Below are positions 33,768-47,300 of a stretch of DNA of 64,000 bases, piece by piece. A program made the position numbers and the translations under genes. How positions within the stretch are numbered: the stretch's first letter is position 1; each line of letters begins with the position of its first letter. Under the pieces are notes generated by a model. The model was not told the origin of the DNA, made no database searches, and saw only the letters and a program-made list of their open reading frames with translations. The stretch spans positions 47,002,218 through 47,066,217 of the forward strand of contig CM060181.1 of NCBI GenBank assembly GCA_030549775.1, given 5' to 3'. The DNA comes from Tamarix chinensis (lineage: Eukaryota; Streptophyta; Magnoliopsida; Caryophyllales; Tamaricaceae).

Positions 33768-36396
33768 TTATGAATTAAGCATGATTAGGCATAAAATGAA
33801 CAAAATACCCTTAAGATAGTAAAATATGGAATATGGTAATAGGGAAAGTCAAACCTTAATTATTACCATGAATTGCACTTTTCTAAGTGAATTTAACCTC
33901 AACTTTAAACTTTTATCCTTTTATTGATGAATAGTGAAATTTTTCACAAATGACCTGCATTCTTATTTTGGGATTTCAGGCTGAGATGACACATGTTGTT
34001 TTAGTCTATTAGCACTAAAATGGTCCTTAAGGGTTATTAGTTAATTCATTTGGGATGATTTAATTAGTGTAACTATAAGCTAAGTTTGGTGTAACATATA
34101 AATATATAGGTGCTTGTTTAGAATAACCTACAAACACTTGAAAAAGAACGATCAAAGTAATGTATGTGTGCCAATTGTGTGATTTATGAACAACTAAGAT
34201 TTAGTGTAAGTCCAAAATACTTATGTGAAGGTTTGGGGTAAACTATAAACCCATGATATTTGATATTGTCTTCATGTGACGGTTAGGCATAGAAGTCTAT
34301 GAACATTTATTTTATCATCATTTGATGTCTTGTACATTAGTTTATAGATCTTTAGATCATCTTCATGTGACGTTTAACATGTTAGTCTATGAACAACCAT
34401 ACAGTATATCTTTGGACGCATCCTATAGGTTTCTTTCTCCTAGCATAAGTATTGGTAAAGTTTTGGTCATGGCCTTCAAGTATCGTTCTCCTAGGTACAA
34501 CCTCGGAGACAACCTTTGGGTTTTAGTCTCCTAGTAGTTGTATGTGTTAGCTTTAAACATGACCAAAATGTTTTGGTCTCTTGACAAGTATACATGTATT
34601 CATTTGCAATGTGAAAATGTCTATTCATGATAATCGGGGATGAGCATTTCCCAAAGAACATGCTCCATGTTGTGATGTCGTTGAACACTCCCCTTATACC
34701 CTACTTGGGGCCGAGCATTCCCCTAAAAGCATTTGGGGGAGGGAAAAAAACCTTTAGCATTGCTCCAAAAGTGTTGTTTTCTTACGTGGTATCATGTGAT
34801 TGTGCGATTGCATGAGTTGTGTTTGATTGCTCATATAAGCTAGATTTTACTAAGTAATTAACTATATAGATGCCCTTTGTGGCACTACAACGAACTTGGA
34901 GTATGCAAGGAGTAATTATCTTTATTTTATAGACAAACCAATATTTATTGAGTCTTATCTAGGGGAGCAAAATTAGAACTTATGTCAGCTATCACATTTA
35001 TTTTACTCCATTGTATCCTTTTTCTTGTTTTTATGATTTCAATGTAAGTCTTATATTATTCTTCAAATTAAGTGTTAGCCCCTTATGATTTCTTGAGATA
35101 TAATGGTTCTTTTAGCCTTACGTCCAACATGGGTTAGATAATGGTTGTACCTTTTCCATATTGGATACACTAATTTCATCCTTTTTTATTATTATTTTAA
35201 TAGCTTATGCAACTCTTTTACAAAGCAACAAAATATTTTGGTTGTGAAAATGAGGTTGTTACATAGTTAGAATTACTTTTGAATGTGTTTTAATGTTTGG
35301 TAGAGGCATTTTGCGCACTACTTATTAAGGTGTTAGTTGATCTTTGTAGTTTCTGCCCTTTAGTTGGTTATTATATGGTTGTTTGATATGATTAGTATCG
35401 CATGCTATTGGATGTATTATTTTGAGTTTATGCATGACTTAATGTTATTACATATAGATTGCTAGTTATGCATGAGTTTGTGTGTTGCATGTTGTATGAG
35501 CATATAATTTATTCAATATTAGATACATTTACTCGGTGCTTTTGTATTGAATAGATTATTTTTAATAGTTGTGGTGCAAGTTCTATGGTTACTCTTAGAG
35601 ATTTGGGTTGGAGTAAAAGAGTAGGATGTCACAAGATTTAGCTTCTAGTGTTTTGTATCATGTTTGAATTTTCAACTTTGATTCTAGTTGGTTTGATTCG
35701 ACTTATAACCTTGTATTAAAATTTCGTAATATAAAAAAATTTACCTTACAGTATTAATGAACTTTCATTTTTTTCATACCGAACCTTGCATATGTCATGA
35801 GTTAAATAAACACGTGCATATTTTCTCATGATTGATGTGATGATAATATTAATTATTTTTGGTTTTAGCTTCTACATTATTTTCAAAAATAAAAATTATA
35901 AGATGAGAAAATGGGGTTATTACGTTCAATTAGACTTCTAACTTTTCAATTGGGTTGCTCATATGATTTTTATTTTATTCGTTTGTATCGATTAGGTTAG
36001 TTTTCAAGCTTAACTTTCCACTTATATCCAATCTTTATATAATTTTACTCAAAGTTAGATCTTAATAACTTTTTAAAAATAAGGTTGCAGAGAAAAATAG
36101 CTACATTAAAATATATAATACAAAAGTTAAATTTAAAAATTAACCTAATTGATATAAAAATATATAATTAATCTAATCCAAAATCTAAAAGTCTAACTAA
36201 CGCAAATCTATAATTGACTCAAAAGTAAAAGTACACTTTAGGATTTTGGTTTTTGCATAGAGGTTGTGGATTAATTTAGAATGTATATGATATTTGTTAT
36301 TTATAGTAGGTTTAACTAAAGGGATAGATTTCTTTATTATAAAATACTCCCTTTGTTCACAAATAAACATTGCTCTAAACATTTAATTTTAATTAC

Positions 36397-36446
<50 letters not shown>

Positions 36447-37401
36447 TTCTACATTTATGCATTAAATTTAAAATAATATTTTTACTATGCCCATCAATCT
36501 TAATTATTTAATCAATTATTATGTAACTACACAATTTTTTAATAATAATTATCATTTCTAATGGTACTTCATATAGAGATATTTTTTTTTCTTTTAATTA
36601 TATATATCAATGTTCCCCAAAAAAACTTAATCTTTCTGCTCAAATATTTCTCCATATGTGAAGGCTAGCAAAAAAAATGAGTAGAGTAATAAGTAAAGAT
36701 ATTATATAATAATTAGAAAAGAAAGAAATCTAAAAAACTCACTATAATTTTAGTTAACCATATAAATTTGGTTGTTTCACTTATTCTTTTTTCTCATCAT
36801 AAATAATAGACAATTGCATATTCCTCTTTTATCTAGGTAGATTTTTTCCTCAAACCTCTAAATTTTTAGTTATCAAAATAAATCATCTATTTGGACAATT
36901 CAAATAAGCAAAACAATCAAGAAAAATATCTTTGAAATAGAAGATTTTTTTAGATGGGTCTTTTTTTCTCATTTTCTATCGGTAGTTTTGAGGCAAAGGT
37001 AAGAGTTAAAGTTAATCTATGTTTAATTTCTTCGTGCCTTTGCTTTCTTTAATTTTTGATAATTAAAGTTTATAAAAGTTGTGTTCCTCTGAATAAATTA
37101 ATTACATATTAAATAGAACTTTTTTAGATGAATTAATTCAAGAACTTTTATTTTCAAAGAAAATTTATAATTTTCTCATACCTAAATACTTTGTTAGATA
37201 CCCTAAAATAGAACTTAAATGCTTCTTAAAAAAATTAGAATTTCCATTGAAATTTCACTAAATAAAATTTTGGAATAAACTTATATCACATTTACATAGT
37301 TTTATGGGTAAAATTAAATAATAATAAAAAATTACAAAAATCCTTTAATTAGTTTTATGGTTAAATTAAATGAAATAAAATTACAAATAGCCTTTTCAAA
37401 T

Positions 37402-37434
<33 letters not shown>

Positions 37435-38534
37435 CCACATAAGGAAATTTAAATACTCTACCTAAATTTTCAATCCAAACGATAAGTTTTAAAATTAAAT
37501 TACTTTTAAAATTTTGTTATTTTTAAAATTCTATCATTTGTACGATTTTCCCTTCAAATAAAACCCTTCATTAATTTTTTAAAAAAGTTATTTGCTGACA
37601 TACACATTTTCGTAACTAATTTACGTGAGATATGCTATATGGATAAATATAGAATAGTAATTTTAATCAATTATATATTATATATTATTATGATAAAGCA
37701 ACTTCATACAACACAATTCCGTGTTATATATACATTCAATTGTGAAAAACAATAGACTTACATAAATATTAAAAGGTGTAAAACATTTTCTTTTTATATT
37801 TTGGTATTTCTTTCCAAATGAATGATCAGTTTTTTTTATTTTACCATTAGCTGCTAATCATGTACATGTAAAGAATTAATCCTTATATAAATAATAATTT
37901 TACCATATAACATACCACATTATACTATAAAAGAATGAATACCCGTATGATAAATATAATTGATTCGTATATTAAAAATTAAGACGTTTCATCTAAGCAA
38001 GTTTTAACATATATTTTAACAATAATTATAGGTATTATTATTTGATCTATATATGATATTATTTATCCTAATATAAGGTGAGAAATAGAGACCCTTATTC
38101 ATTAAAGGCAATCATGAATAAGCTAGGTAAACATATTACACCGTACAGTAACGATCAAATACGTGCACAAGGATGAAACCCGGAGTGCGGGAAAAAAGAG
38201 GGGTATGGAAGCATACAACAATGGGGTGAGGTTAAAAAAGAACAGAAAAAATAAGAAATAGAAGCATAGAGTTGGCCGATACAGGCACCATGATATCACC
38301 CACCAAGTGGGCAAGTCTAAAGCAAACGCCCTCGGAGCAACCAGATGCCGTTATAGCCAAATAAAACAAATTACAAATAGGAGCACCGGCCAATGATGAT
38401 CCACGCACAAGGTAAAGGTAACACCTTGAACAGACTAGCTAAGCTGAGACCGAAACGTGCTGCATACAGTTTAATGCTGCTTAAACATACATCAGAATGA
38501 GGACCTCCAAAGCAGAAATTCCAGACCAATTGCG
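33768..38534. other. Gene-poor AT-rich flank downstream of FBL15
   Basis: No coding region is convincing. About 34265-34400 has two copies, roughly 93 bp apart, of a segment with CTTCATGTGACGKTTA and GTCTATGAACA. The piece 35640-35932, ending AAAATGGGGTTATTACG, looks like a very decayed family-2 LTR end. (AT)n runs lie at 36400-36444 and 37405-37433. The FBL15 3' untranslated region should occupy part of 38100-38534, but I could not fix its end. Confidence 0.5.
36400..36444. repeat. (AT)n microsatellite
   Basis: Pure AT run of about 45 bp. A similar shorter run is at 37405-37433. Confidence 0.95.
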
Positions 38535-41500
38535 TCAATTAGCTGTCAAGCTGCTGAAGATGCGCTTGAGACTAGGGCAAGCAGCACGCAGTCTCCCCAT
38601 ACCCATTGAGCATGATATCTTATATTTGCAGCAAGCAAGATTGAACAGAGAAAAAAGAATAGTGAGACTAGAAATTCAGAACGGAGAGGGACTAGGGCAG
38701 GCAGATCAGGAGAAGTACCCACCTTCGGACAAAAACGTACATCAAGAGTCTCAAGATTGCCACATCTAGATACTGCAGATTCCAAGGCCTCCTCATCAAC
38801 ATTGCACGACTGTCAAGTGTCAATATCACCAAATTTGCAGTAATGTGAGATGCATGGAAATCAAAGTAAACAAGTTACAAAGGGACTGGATGAATTGATT
38901 GACCAAGTCCTTAAAACTAGTAATGCATGCCTTAACAACGTTAAAAGGGCTACAGGTAGAAAATACATTAAATGGCATGAATTCAACAAGAAGTCCAGTA
39001 ACAGGTACAGTATTAGACTTTACTCCATCCTCGTTTCAGGTGCCAAAAAGCAGTAAACAATATCCTACTGAAGATACCTGAAGAAATAGGCTAGTCAGCC
39101 TGGGGCACTCGAGCTTCAATGTTTCCAATGAGCTACAATTACTGAAGGAAAATGGGGGAGGAGATGTTAGTGCAATTTTCAGAAAATTGCACAGCGCATG
39201 TAGATAGCTAAAATGCTGATGATAAGCTACCTCAAATTAAGAAAGCATAAATTGGAACAAGCAACATCAACTGCCTTCAGGTTGGCTGAAAGTGAGAGGT
39301 TTAAAGATGACAAATATTCGCAACATGCCATGGGAGGTATGTATACGTTCTTGATATTTGGGCAGCCAACACAGTTAAGATTCTGCAGCAGACGATGAGG
39401 CAACTCAAATGGCTCCAACCCAGTGGAGAATCCCCAGTTAAGGTCATGCATATTTGCACACCCATTCAGGCTCACATGAGTGAGATGATTACAACAGGCA
39501 AGCAATTCCTCCATTGCAAATTGACAGAGAGTCCCATATGACAAATCCAACTCACGGAGAGCAGGAAGTGCTCCATCTTTGTAGAGAGGCTCCAAAGACG
39601 TATTATGCAAATATTTGCATGCTTGCAGCTTTAATACCTTCAATTATCAAAGTTCAATATAAAAACTTAAATACCTTAATAGAGCAACAATAAAAAGACT
39701 ACATCAACAAGCATGCCATCGGTTGTATATATGATCAAAGAAAGTGAATGACCAATTCATAATAATGCAACAGTTAATGTGTCAGGCGAACAGCTAAAAA
39801 ACCATGAAGTATGGAAATCTCCTGACTTGAAACATGTAACATAATGTAAAAGGGAAAATACCCATCGCCATATGCCACAGCCAATTTAGCACTTCTGAGT
39901 TGTCCAACAATGAACAAAGACAAAACACGCACCAGAAGTGGCTGCATATTCCACTAAGAAGATATTCCAGATTTGGTTTAAATAAAGTGCCATAGGCAAC
40001 ACAGAGTTGGCTAGCCAGAGAAATATAGAACACTGATTGATTTGGGAATTCTAATAATCACACAAGTCATGTGTCACTGTATGAGTCAGATGTTGCAATA
40101 CCATTATTTCAGCTTTTAATGTCAGGAAGGCACATAAATGGCTCTACAGGCAGAAGCTACTATATGAAATAAATAAATAAGCTGGAAAAAATTACTGAAA
40201 ACCAAACAATTATTCAATATCATTACTTGCACCTTAATTTACTAAGAATTAGTCATTAAAGTACAGAACGGTGCAGAACCAACTAAGGATTCTCCAAAGA
40301 GTACATAAAAAAAAGGGTAAAAGAAACATGACTGAATGAAGCAATTCACACAAGTGAATGTATAAAGGGATAAAATCAGTTGCCTTTAGTTGTGGGCAGG
40401 AATCAAATACTGGCTGCAGATCCACAAGGAATGTATAGGACAAATCAAGACATGTCAACCATTTAAGACATTGCAAGGAGGAAAGCCCATCAGCACCGAT
40501 TGAAGGACAAGACATTAGTATCAATGATTCGATCAGAGAACACGAAGCAGCTGTTGCAGACAAGCAATCGTCCTGCAGTTGGCTACAAGTTTAAACATAC
40601 GACAGTCAGTAATAGTCGCTGAAATTTCCAATCAACTGAGTTTCATCTTCATATTAAAAACTTTCAATCATTGACATGATCAAGACATGGTTTGGAGGGG
40701 GGTACCTGCAGAAAGACGCATCTAAAGATGTTAAAAGAGGGCAATCAATTAACGCTTCAGATAATACACCACATCCTTTTAACTCGAGCAACATCATCTT
40801 GGGCGCTTCGATGTACAGAACGCTAAGTTTAGGACAAATTCCCAGGTTAATTGATTGAAGACCCACCTGAAGCACAGATAAACATCTCAAGAGATGACTA
40901 TTGAAGACTGACAATGTACAGAAACAAATTTAGGTATGAAAAGAAAAGCATAAATGCAACATCAGCAGGTAAATAAATACTGTTTCACTTGAATAGTATT
41001 CAAGGAAGCCTTTTAAAGTAATAAAATTGAACTCGCAGTTGCGGTTGCAGTTGCAGTTATAATGTTGTGGTATTAGAGTGTGGGGAACAATATTTTATAT
41101 GTTGCGATTGTCGTAACATGATTTTTTTTCCACAACAAATATTAGCAAATATAGGTAATATTGGCAATATAACAGCTGATAACCGATATACCGCCGATAA
41201 ATATGTAAAAATATAAAACAATAGTGTATTGCCAATTTTGAGTATCGGCTGACCAAAATTCCATAAATATCGACTGATATTAAATTGTATGACCTTTTTC
41301 ACATATGATTTCAAAATGAGGCACTACTCCTGGGATGGACTATCTGGTTTTCAATACTAATATGCCAACATTGACAACGAGACTACATTACGAAATGCAT
41401 GAAAAACAACTGCTTCAGGTACGTTCAACAAGACTCATAATTCATAACATGTATCTCATTACCATTACTGTCAAGTGTCAACCATGATGAATTATCAACA

Positions 41501-44500
41501 CCCATAATCTATATCAAACCAATTTTAGCCCTGGATAACAAAAACAAGTGAAGGCAAGAAAACTATAACCAACTTACGGGGGAAAATGATGCTCTCTCAA
41601 GATGATCACAACCATCTAAACGGACTTGCTCAATATAAGGGCACATGAGCTCAAGATCAGTAATACTTCTGCATCCTGCCAGCGAAAGGGAGAACAGAGA
41701 AGTGCTACGGAGCACAATTGCAGTAAGACTCTGGACATAAACAAAAAACAGAAGAGATTCACTAAACCAGTAGCTCTAGTACTAGACAACCATAGCATAC
41801 TAAATCATCAGATTTAAACTTAAAGTCATTATCTTCAAAGCCAGTGAAACTAAATGTGTAAGGTTTCGTGCACATGGTCTGAGATGGAAGACATTACATT
41901 CTAAAATTCCAGATCAATAATGCTGCAACATCACGCTTAATATGTTGGAACAAAAGGTGAATTTAAATGTCTTAATGTTTAACTTATCAGTTGATTTACA
42001 CACTTAAATATAAAGAAAAACAAGGATAAATACTCTTGTGAATCTTATGAGCAGAAGAAGGGTATCTGGAAAGAGTCATGAATCAAATGCACCAAGCATC
42101 TGTATACATTTATCTTTGTAAATTAATAACTGCTATAAAATGAAAAATCTGTCATCCTAAAACAATAGTCACCAAAATTAAACAATAATGTATGAAAATC
42201 ACAAACCTCACAGTTGTCGAGAACCAAGTTTTTCAGCATTGGACATCCACCGCCTTCACTAAAAACGTCACAGATAGAATTTGTCAAAGATTCACAATCC
42301 GAAAGGTCTACTTCTTGAAGATATTGACATTGGAGTGACAGCGTTGTCAAGCTTTCTTGCTTCTGCAACATTAGCTTCTGCAAAGAAGATAACACTTATC
42401 AAATCCGCCAACCAGCAAATGAATCAACCCATCAATAGCATACATGAAACTACATACCTCCAGGGCATCTGAAGTTATGGTTATACGGTGTAGTGCAGCT
42501 GAATTCCACACCGATACAGAGGAAAGCATAGGGCACCGTAAATTTAAGTCCATAAATCTGCAAGTAAGATTATTGAAGTATAAGGTGAGAAAAACAAAAG
42601 GAAACAGAGCATGGAACAACATAGAGTAGGATAATGCATACTTGCGGCAGTGCATGAGACTAATATTCCTCAGTCGAGGAAGATCAAGAGAAACCGATGT
42701 CAATAAACTGCAATTATCAAGCTTCAACTCCTGAAATGAAGAACAAGCAGAAATTCACAAAAATTAAAATTTAAGTGCGTATGTTGAAAAATATTCGCAA
42801 ATAAAAAGTTGAAGAAAAAGTAGCTCAAACCTCCAGCATGTAACTATGGGATATTGCAGCCATTGAAGCTGAAGTTATGCCTTCACAATTCTCAAGCTTA
42901 AGAACAGTAAGCATTGGCAGTGTAACCGACTAGAGAAAAATAGCAAACACAAAATTAGTACATCCAATGAGATTGGCAAATATCATTTGGTAGCTAAGTT
43001 TAGTACTGATTCTAAGGAACTAACCTCGAAGGAAATATTTGAACAATATGATGCATTAAGAACACGAAGATTTGCACAAGTAAGGGCTATTTCACGTAGT
43101 GTCTCATCACTAACACAAGAGCAGTTTGACATGTCCAAGGACTCTAAGAATGGACAGGAAGTCACCGCAGAACGAATTGCGGGATCAGGAATCTTGTGGC
43201 AGGAGCCAATATCAAGTTCATGTAAAAGAGGACAGTTAAGCACCACATGAACCATGTTGCTTCTCTTCAGCGACAAAGTCTCAAGCTGTGGGCACCTGCT
43301 GGGCATTTAGATTTAGCACCAAGAGAATATCCAAGAAACAATATAGAAAAAAAAATGGATTGACAACAAAAGCAACATTGTTATGACCTGACAGAAATAC
43401 GGAGCACCCGGCATTTGGTAATTTGAAGGTTCTGCAATCTATCATGGTTAATGCTTATCTCCTGGACACTATTTCCAATATTGGCTTCGTTAAAAACCAA
43501 ACTCTTCAACATGTGACAATCTGACAGGGCATGGAAAAATGTATCTCCAAGTTGTCCCCTTCCCAGAGTTAAAGCCTCAAGATTTCTGAAAAACATCAAA
43601 CCATCAGCACCATTCAGGCATTCACTCCCTTTGAAGATCAGAAATAAGTCTAGAGAATGAAGTACCTCAACAAAGAAACTGCTTTTGTAACAAGCGTGTG
43701 GATAGCAGAACCCGCTAACTTCACTTCAGTTGCTCTCGGGTATCGACTGCAAATATCTTCCACTGCAATGCATAGATAAAGCACACAATCTCACACTGAC
43801 TCATCATTACTAAGAAAGAAAAGCCATCACATTTACAATTAGTCAGCTCTACAATTTAAGCCCTTGTTCAAAAGCCAACATGCCAAGAAAGAATGTTTAT
43901 GCGACAAACGCATGTCCAAAATATCAAGCAGTAAACAAGTTCTTAAATAACCTATAGACCGACAGAAAGTCAAACAATGAAAGGTTATATCCAATTATCC
44001 ATCACATTGAAAACATTTCTTCCTCCAGACCCTGTTATTCTTTTTGTCAAAAAAAAAAAACTTCTCCCATCAAACAAAAGAAACGAACTGAAGGCATGCA
44101 AAACATTTTCTCTTTAAAAGGGCAAAAATCTTAGTGAAGAGAACAAAGAACTCAACATTCACCCAATGTTTGGTGTTATGACTTCAAAACACGTTCTTCA
44201 AGAAACTGAGAGTCAGCAATGGAAGTTTATATCCACCAAAATGAGGTAAAAGATTGTCATACATCCACATCCTGTTATTCTTAATCCGTTATTGAATACT
44301 TAGGGCATGTTCTCCTCAACTTATTTTCATAACTTATCATTTCAGATCAGTTCCGCAAAATGTTGATAATAATAAAAGGAAAAAAAACTAATAATAATTA
44401 TTATTATTATTATAACAATAGTACTAATACCAATAGGGAATATGACATTAATAATAGTAAAATGATAATAATAACTCACTGAAAGAGCAATACAAAACTA

Positions 44501-46789
44501 CAAATCGGAAGGAGAACAAGACATTACTCATCAAAAGCTTATAGACAGAAACAGAGACAGAGTGACAACACAGATAGAGGAGGAAGGAGAACAGAATTCC
44601 TCCAGTAGGAAGATAAGAATCAGGAGGACGAGGCAGACTTGTCATTAGAACCTTAATTAACTGGCTCAGCTAATACACGGACAAGATACATATAAAGGGG
44701 GAGGGGGGAATTCTTATCCCCAAAGGTCTGAGGTAAATATATGAAATCTGGCTAACTCGAACTGGTAATTTGTGGCATAGAAAGAGTCCTAGTAAGTGTT
44801 AATGATAACACTCAGCTAGAAAAAAGGTCTCCATCACATTGTTTCATCAGTGTCAGCTTATTTAATTAGTTTAGCTCTTAACACTACCAAAAAACTCTAC
44901 AACTCATCGAATATATGCAAGACCTGAAATGGAATTCTGCATATATAGGTTGAAGCTAAACCTCTTGGGGTGAATGCCCCTTTTAGGTATTGACAGAGGA
45001 GGGGTGGGATGGTTGGTTGCAGGATGATTAACAAATTAGTATCTGAGAAGACAGCCATTATACAGGGCACCACTGCATGACCATAAGAAGATGACATGCA
45101 AAAATGCAATCACACCTCACTCAGCCCTTAAGTCTAATACTAAAGCAGTAAATAAATAAATAGGCCATCGTGCAGAACTCACATTGTTCAATAGATATGT
45201 TACAGTTTTCAAAATTCAAAGACCTCCAAAACTCTTCATGAGCACTGGCAGTTCGCCATTGCTTGCAAACTACAGCAGCTCGACAAAGGTCCAAATGCCC
45301 CAAGAAAGAGAAAACCTGCAGAAAACAATAAAACAAAAGTAAGGCACGGTAAGTCAAATGAGATATGAAAAGATCCACTTACATGAGTACAGATATGAGA
45401 AAAAAAGAGGACAAGATGAACGACCATGTGCAATAAATCATCTGAAAGGTCCATCTGAATCTTTGATTCTCCCATGCTTGAAGCATCGGTGTTACTGTTG
45501 CTCTCCTCGCCACAAGTAACAGAGTTTAGGTGAGAACTCTCCATTGAAATAGGACAAAATTGGAGAAAATTTTTCCGGCACATAATAGATGGATCCTGAC
45601 AACTGTGGCTTCCCACTGCATGCAGACCGCTATCCTTGTCACTTAAAGATCCTGCAACCAGGTAATGGTTGGCTCTGCAGAAAGAATAGTCATCCCATGT
45701 CACCCTATACTGTAACTCCTCATTCAGGAAAAGACTAATCAAATTTGCAAGTGCATTGGTCAACAATACTTGAACCATATAAAATATAGAGAAAATACTA
45801 TAGATGGTTGAAAAAGGAGCGTAAATCAACATTTTTGCCCCCTAGTGAACCAATTATATATTTTGGACACTAGAGTGCGTAAATTTTAATTATCAAACGT
45901 CATTCCAGCTTGTTTGTCATCAATTCTCATGGAAATGGAAATAGAAATCAAATGCAAAAACAATAAATGTATATTAATGATAGTATTAACAACATTAAAA
46001 TTGACATAATTTAAAAGGCAAGGATCAAAGAAAAAATAAGATATTTTCAAATGATAACATCAGAAGTGATAATAGAAATAAAAGAACCTAATGGTGAGTA
46101 AGTTCATTAAATCATGTGGTTTATCCTACAAATCTTACCAAAATACATAAGATTTATATCTGCCCATTTTTTAGGAAACAGATTTATTTCTTGTAACTTA
46201 CTTTGTTCCAAACATGAGATTTACTGAAAAAATAGAAATACAAATATATTTCTCATTATTGTACTCATCCAAACATGTGGTAAAGGAAACAATCATAGAG
46301 AAAAGCCAGGGAAATCCACTGAAGTTATGAAGAAAGAAAGAGGGGGGGACATTCTTACTCCAAGCAAGAATCCATTTTGGCACGTTTATTCTGCAAATCC
46401 CTATCACATTTCTCATCTACAGTGGAAGCCAACAAATTTAACCCTAATGGCTCCCCAGGAAGCACATTTTCATGCCCGCTTGAAGAAGAATCAACGCTGT
46501 CTACGCTCATTGTACTTCCGCCGCTGCTCCCACCCATTGAGAGTTCGAGCACATCAAACCCAGGAATTTCCCTTGTCACAATACTTTCAAGGTCCCTTTT
46601 CCAGCCGCCGCCGCCCGACTTCTCACCTTCTTCTCTAGTCCGTGGGAACCCTAGCAAAAGCGCTAAGTCCGAATCATCTAAAGTCTCTTGCATTACCTTA
46701 TCACCCGCCGCTGCATCAAGCTTACCCTTTTCCATCGCCTCCTCTTTGCTATCGTTGTAGCCGAAGCACAGACAACAACAAATCCTCAT
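38535..46789 (-). CDS. FBL15: F-box/LRR-repeat protein 15 (SLOW MOTION-like), 17 coding exons
   Basis: It is the F-box subunit of an SCF-type ubiquitin ligase. The Arabidopsis homologue SLOW MOTION affects auxin homeostasis and the timing of leaf initiation. The spliced frame is 1017 codons, against about 990 in Arabidopsis. The start is at 46789 (MRICCCLCFG, the conserved family opening) and TGA at 38537-38535. An acidic, serine-rich N-terminus contains KRAKM near residue 135, a possible nuclear signal. The F-box spans about 238-285 (DLSDDLLHM, VFSFLGHLDLCRAAVVCKQW). From about 290 to the end there are cysteine-containing leucine-rich repeats (for example SNCSCVSDETLREI, LDLSYTFL, LNCVGCPNI), closing with RAACPSLKRIFSS. 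All exon phases join without a stop. It has no frameshifts and is the only intact gene I find here. Confidence 0.96.
38535..46789 (-). other. FBL15: Exon map of FBL15
   Basis: Coding exons in transcript order: 46789-46359, 45734-45425, 45315-45183, 43762-43666, 43585-43388, 43295-43025, 42929-42831, 42730-42642, 42557-42458, 42377-42207, 41730-41578, 40866-40706, 40582-40384, 39637-39231, 39141-39078, 38809-38723, 38618-38535. Lengths sum to 3054 nt. Acceptors are all AG. Donors are GT except intron 13, which has GC at 40383-40382. The intron-2 donor (GTCGTT) is weak and competes with GTAAGT 42 nt downstream. Intron 3 (43763-45182) is the longest, about 1.4 kb. Junctions were set by conserved protein continuity and splice consensus, without transcript data. 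Confidence 0.88.
41040..41330. repeat. Possible degenerate transposon remnant in FBL15 intron 11
   Basis: Intron 11 (40867-41577) has a block with short direct copies of GTTGCGGTTGCAGTTGCAG. Repeated ATCGGC/GCCGAT-like words surround ATACCGCCGATAAATATG, unlike the rest of the intron. The composition suggests an old insertion, but I see no clear ends or duplication. Confidence 0.3.
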
Positions 46790-47300
46790 ACAAACACGAA
46801 AATTGGACTTCCAACAACCCTAATTCCACGATCCCTAGTCCAAAAAATACGATCATTCAGTAAATTTGGAGCGGGTGAAGACAGGTTGAGCTCTATTTGG
46901 GATTTGGAGACCCGATTATTAAACCCTAGAAACAAACAGTGAGATCAACTGATTGAGTATCTCTCGGACTAAAAGTGAATTTGATTAAGGATAGAAAGAG
47001 GGTTTACAAGCAATGTAAATACGCAATCGATCCATGCGATTAGAAACGAGGAGTCGCAGAAGAAGAGTAAAGGGAAAGGGGAGGAAAGTAAGCAGAAGAG
47101 AGCCGAACGAGCAGAGAGATCTGATCAGCTCGTCCAATAGAGATGAATTGTGGTCATTTTCTGTTTTTAGGTAAAAACTTGCGCTGAAAGGGCGATGTAT
47201 CGAAAACAAACGTTTTCTGTTTCCTTTGACGGGGATTACGGGACAAAGTTCGGACGCGTGCTTATCGTCCTTTCCGAACGAGATTGTTCGGCTTATGCGG
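46790..47300 (-). promoter_or_regulatory. FBL15 5' leader and proximal promoter region
   Basis: Upstream of the start the minus strand has a pyrimidine-rich tract (CTTTCCTCCCCTTTCCC, about 47090-47070), common in plant 5' leaders. A possible leader-intron acceptor TTTGTTTCTAG lies near 46935. An upstream open frame of 74 codons starts at 47209. I cannot place the transcription start or a TATA box with confidence. Beyond 47300 the sequence becomes very AT-rich and lacks genes to about 48520. Confidence 0.4.

Noticed and set aside
38497..39398. Plus-strand frames opposite FBL15 exons 14-17
   Set aside because: Antisense shadows of conserved coding exons.
46327..46942. Plus-strand frames opposite FBL15 exon 1
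   Set aside because: Antisense of a conserved coding exon; the minus strand has the family start motif and correct splice signals.
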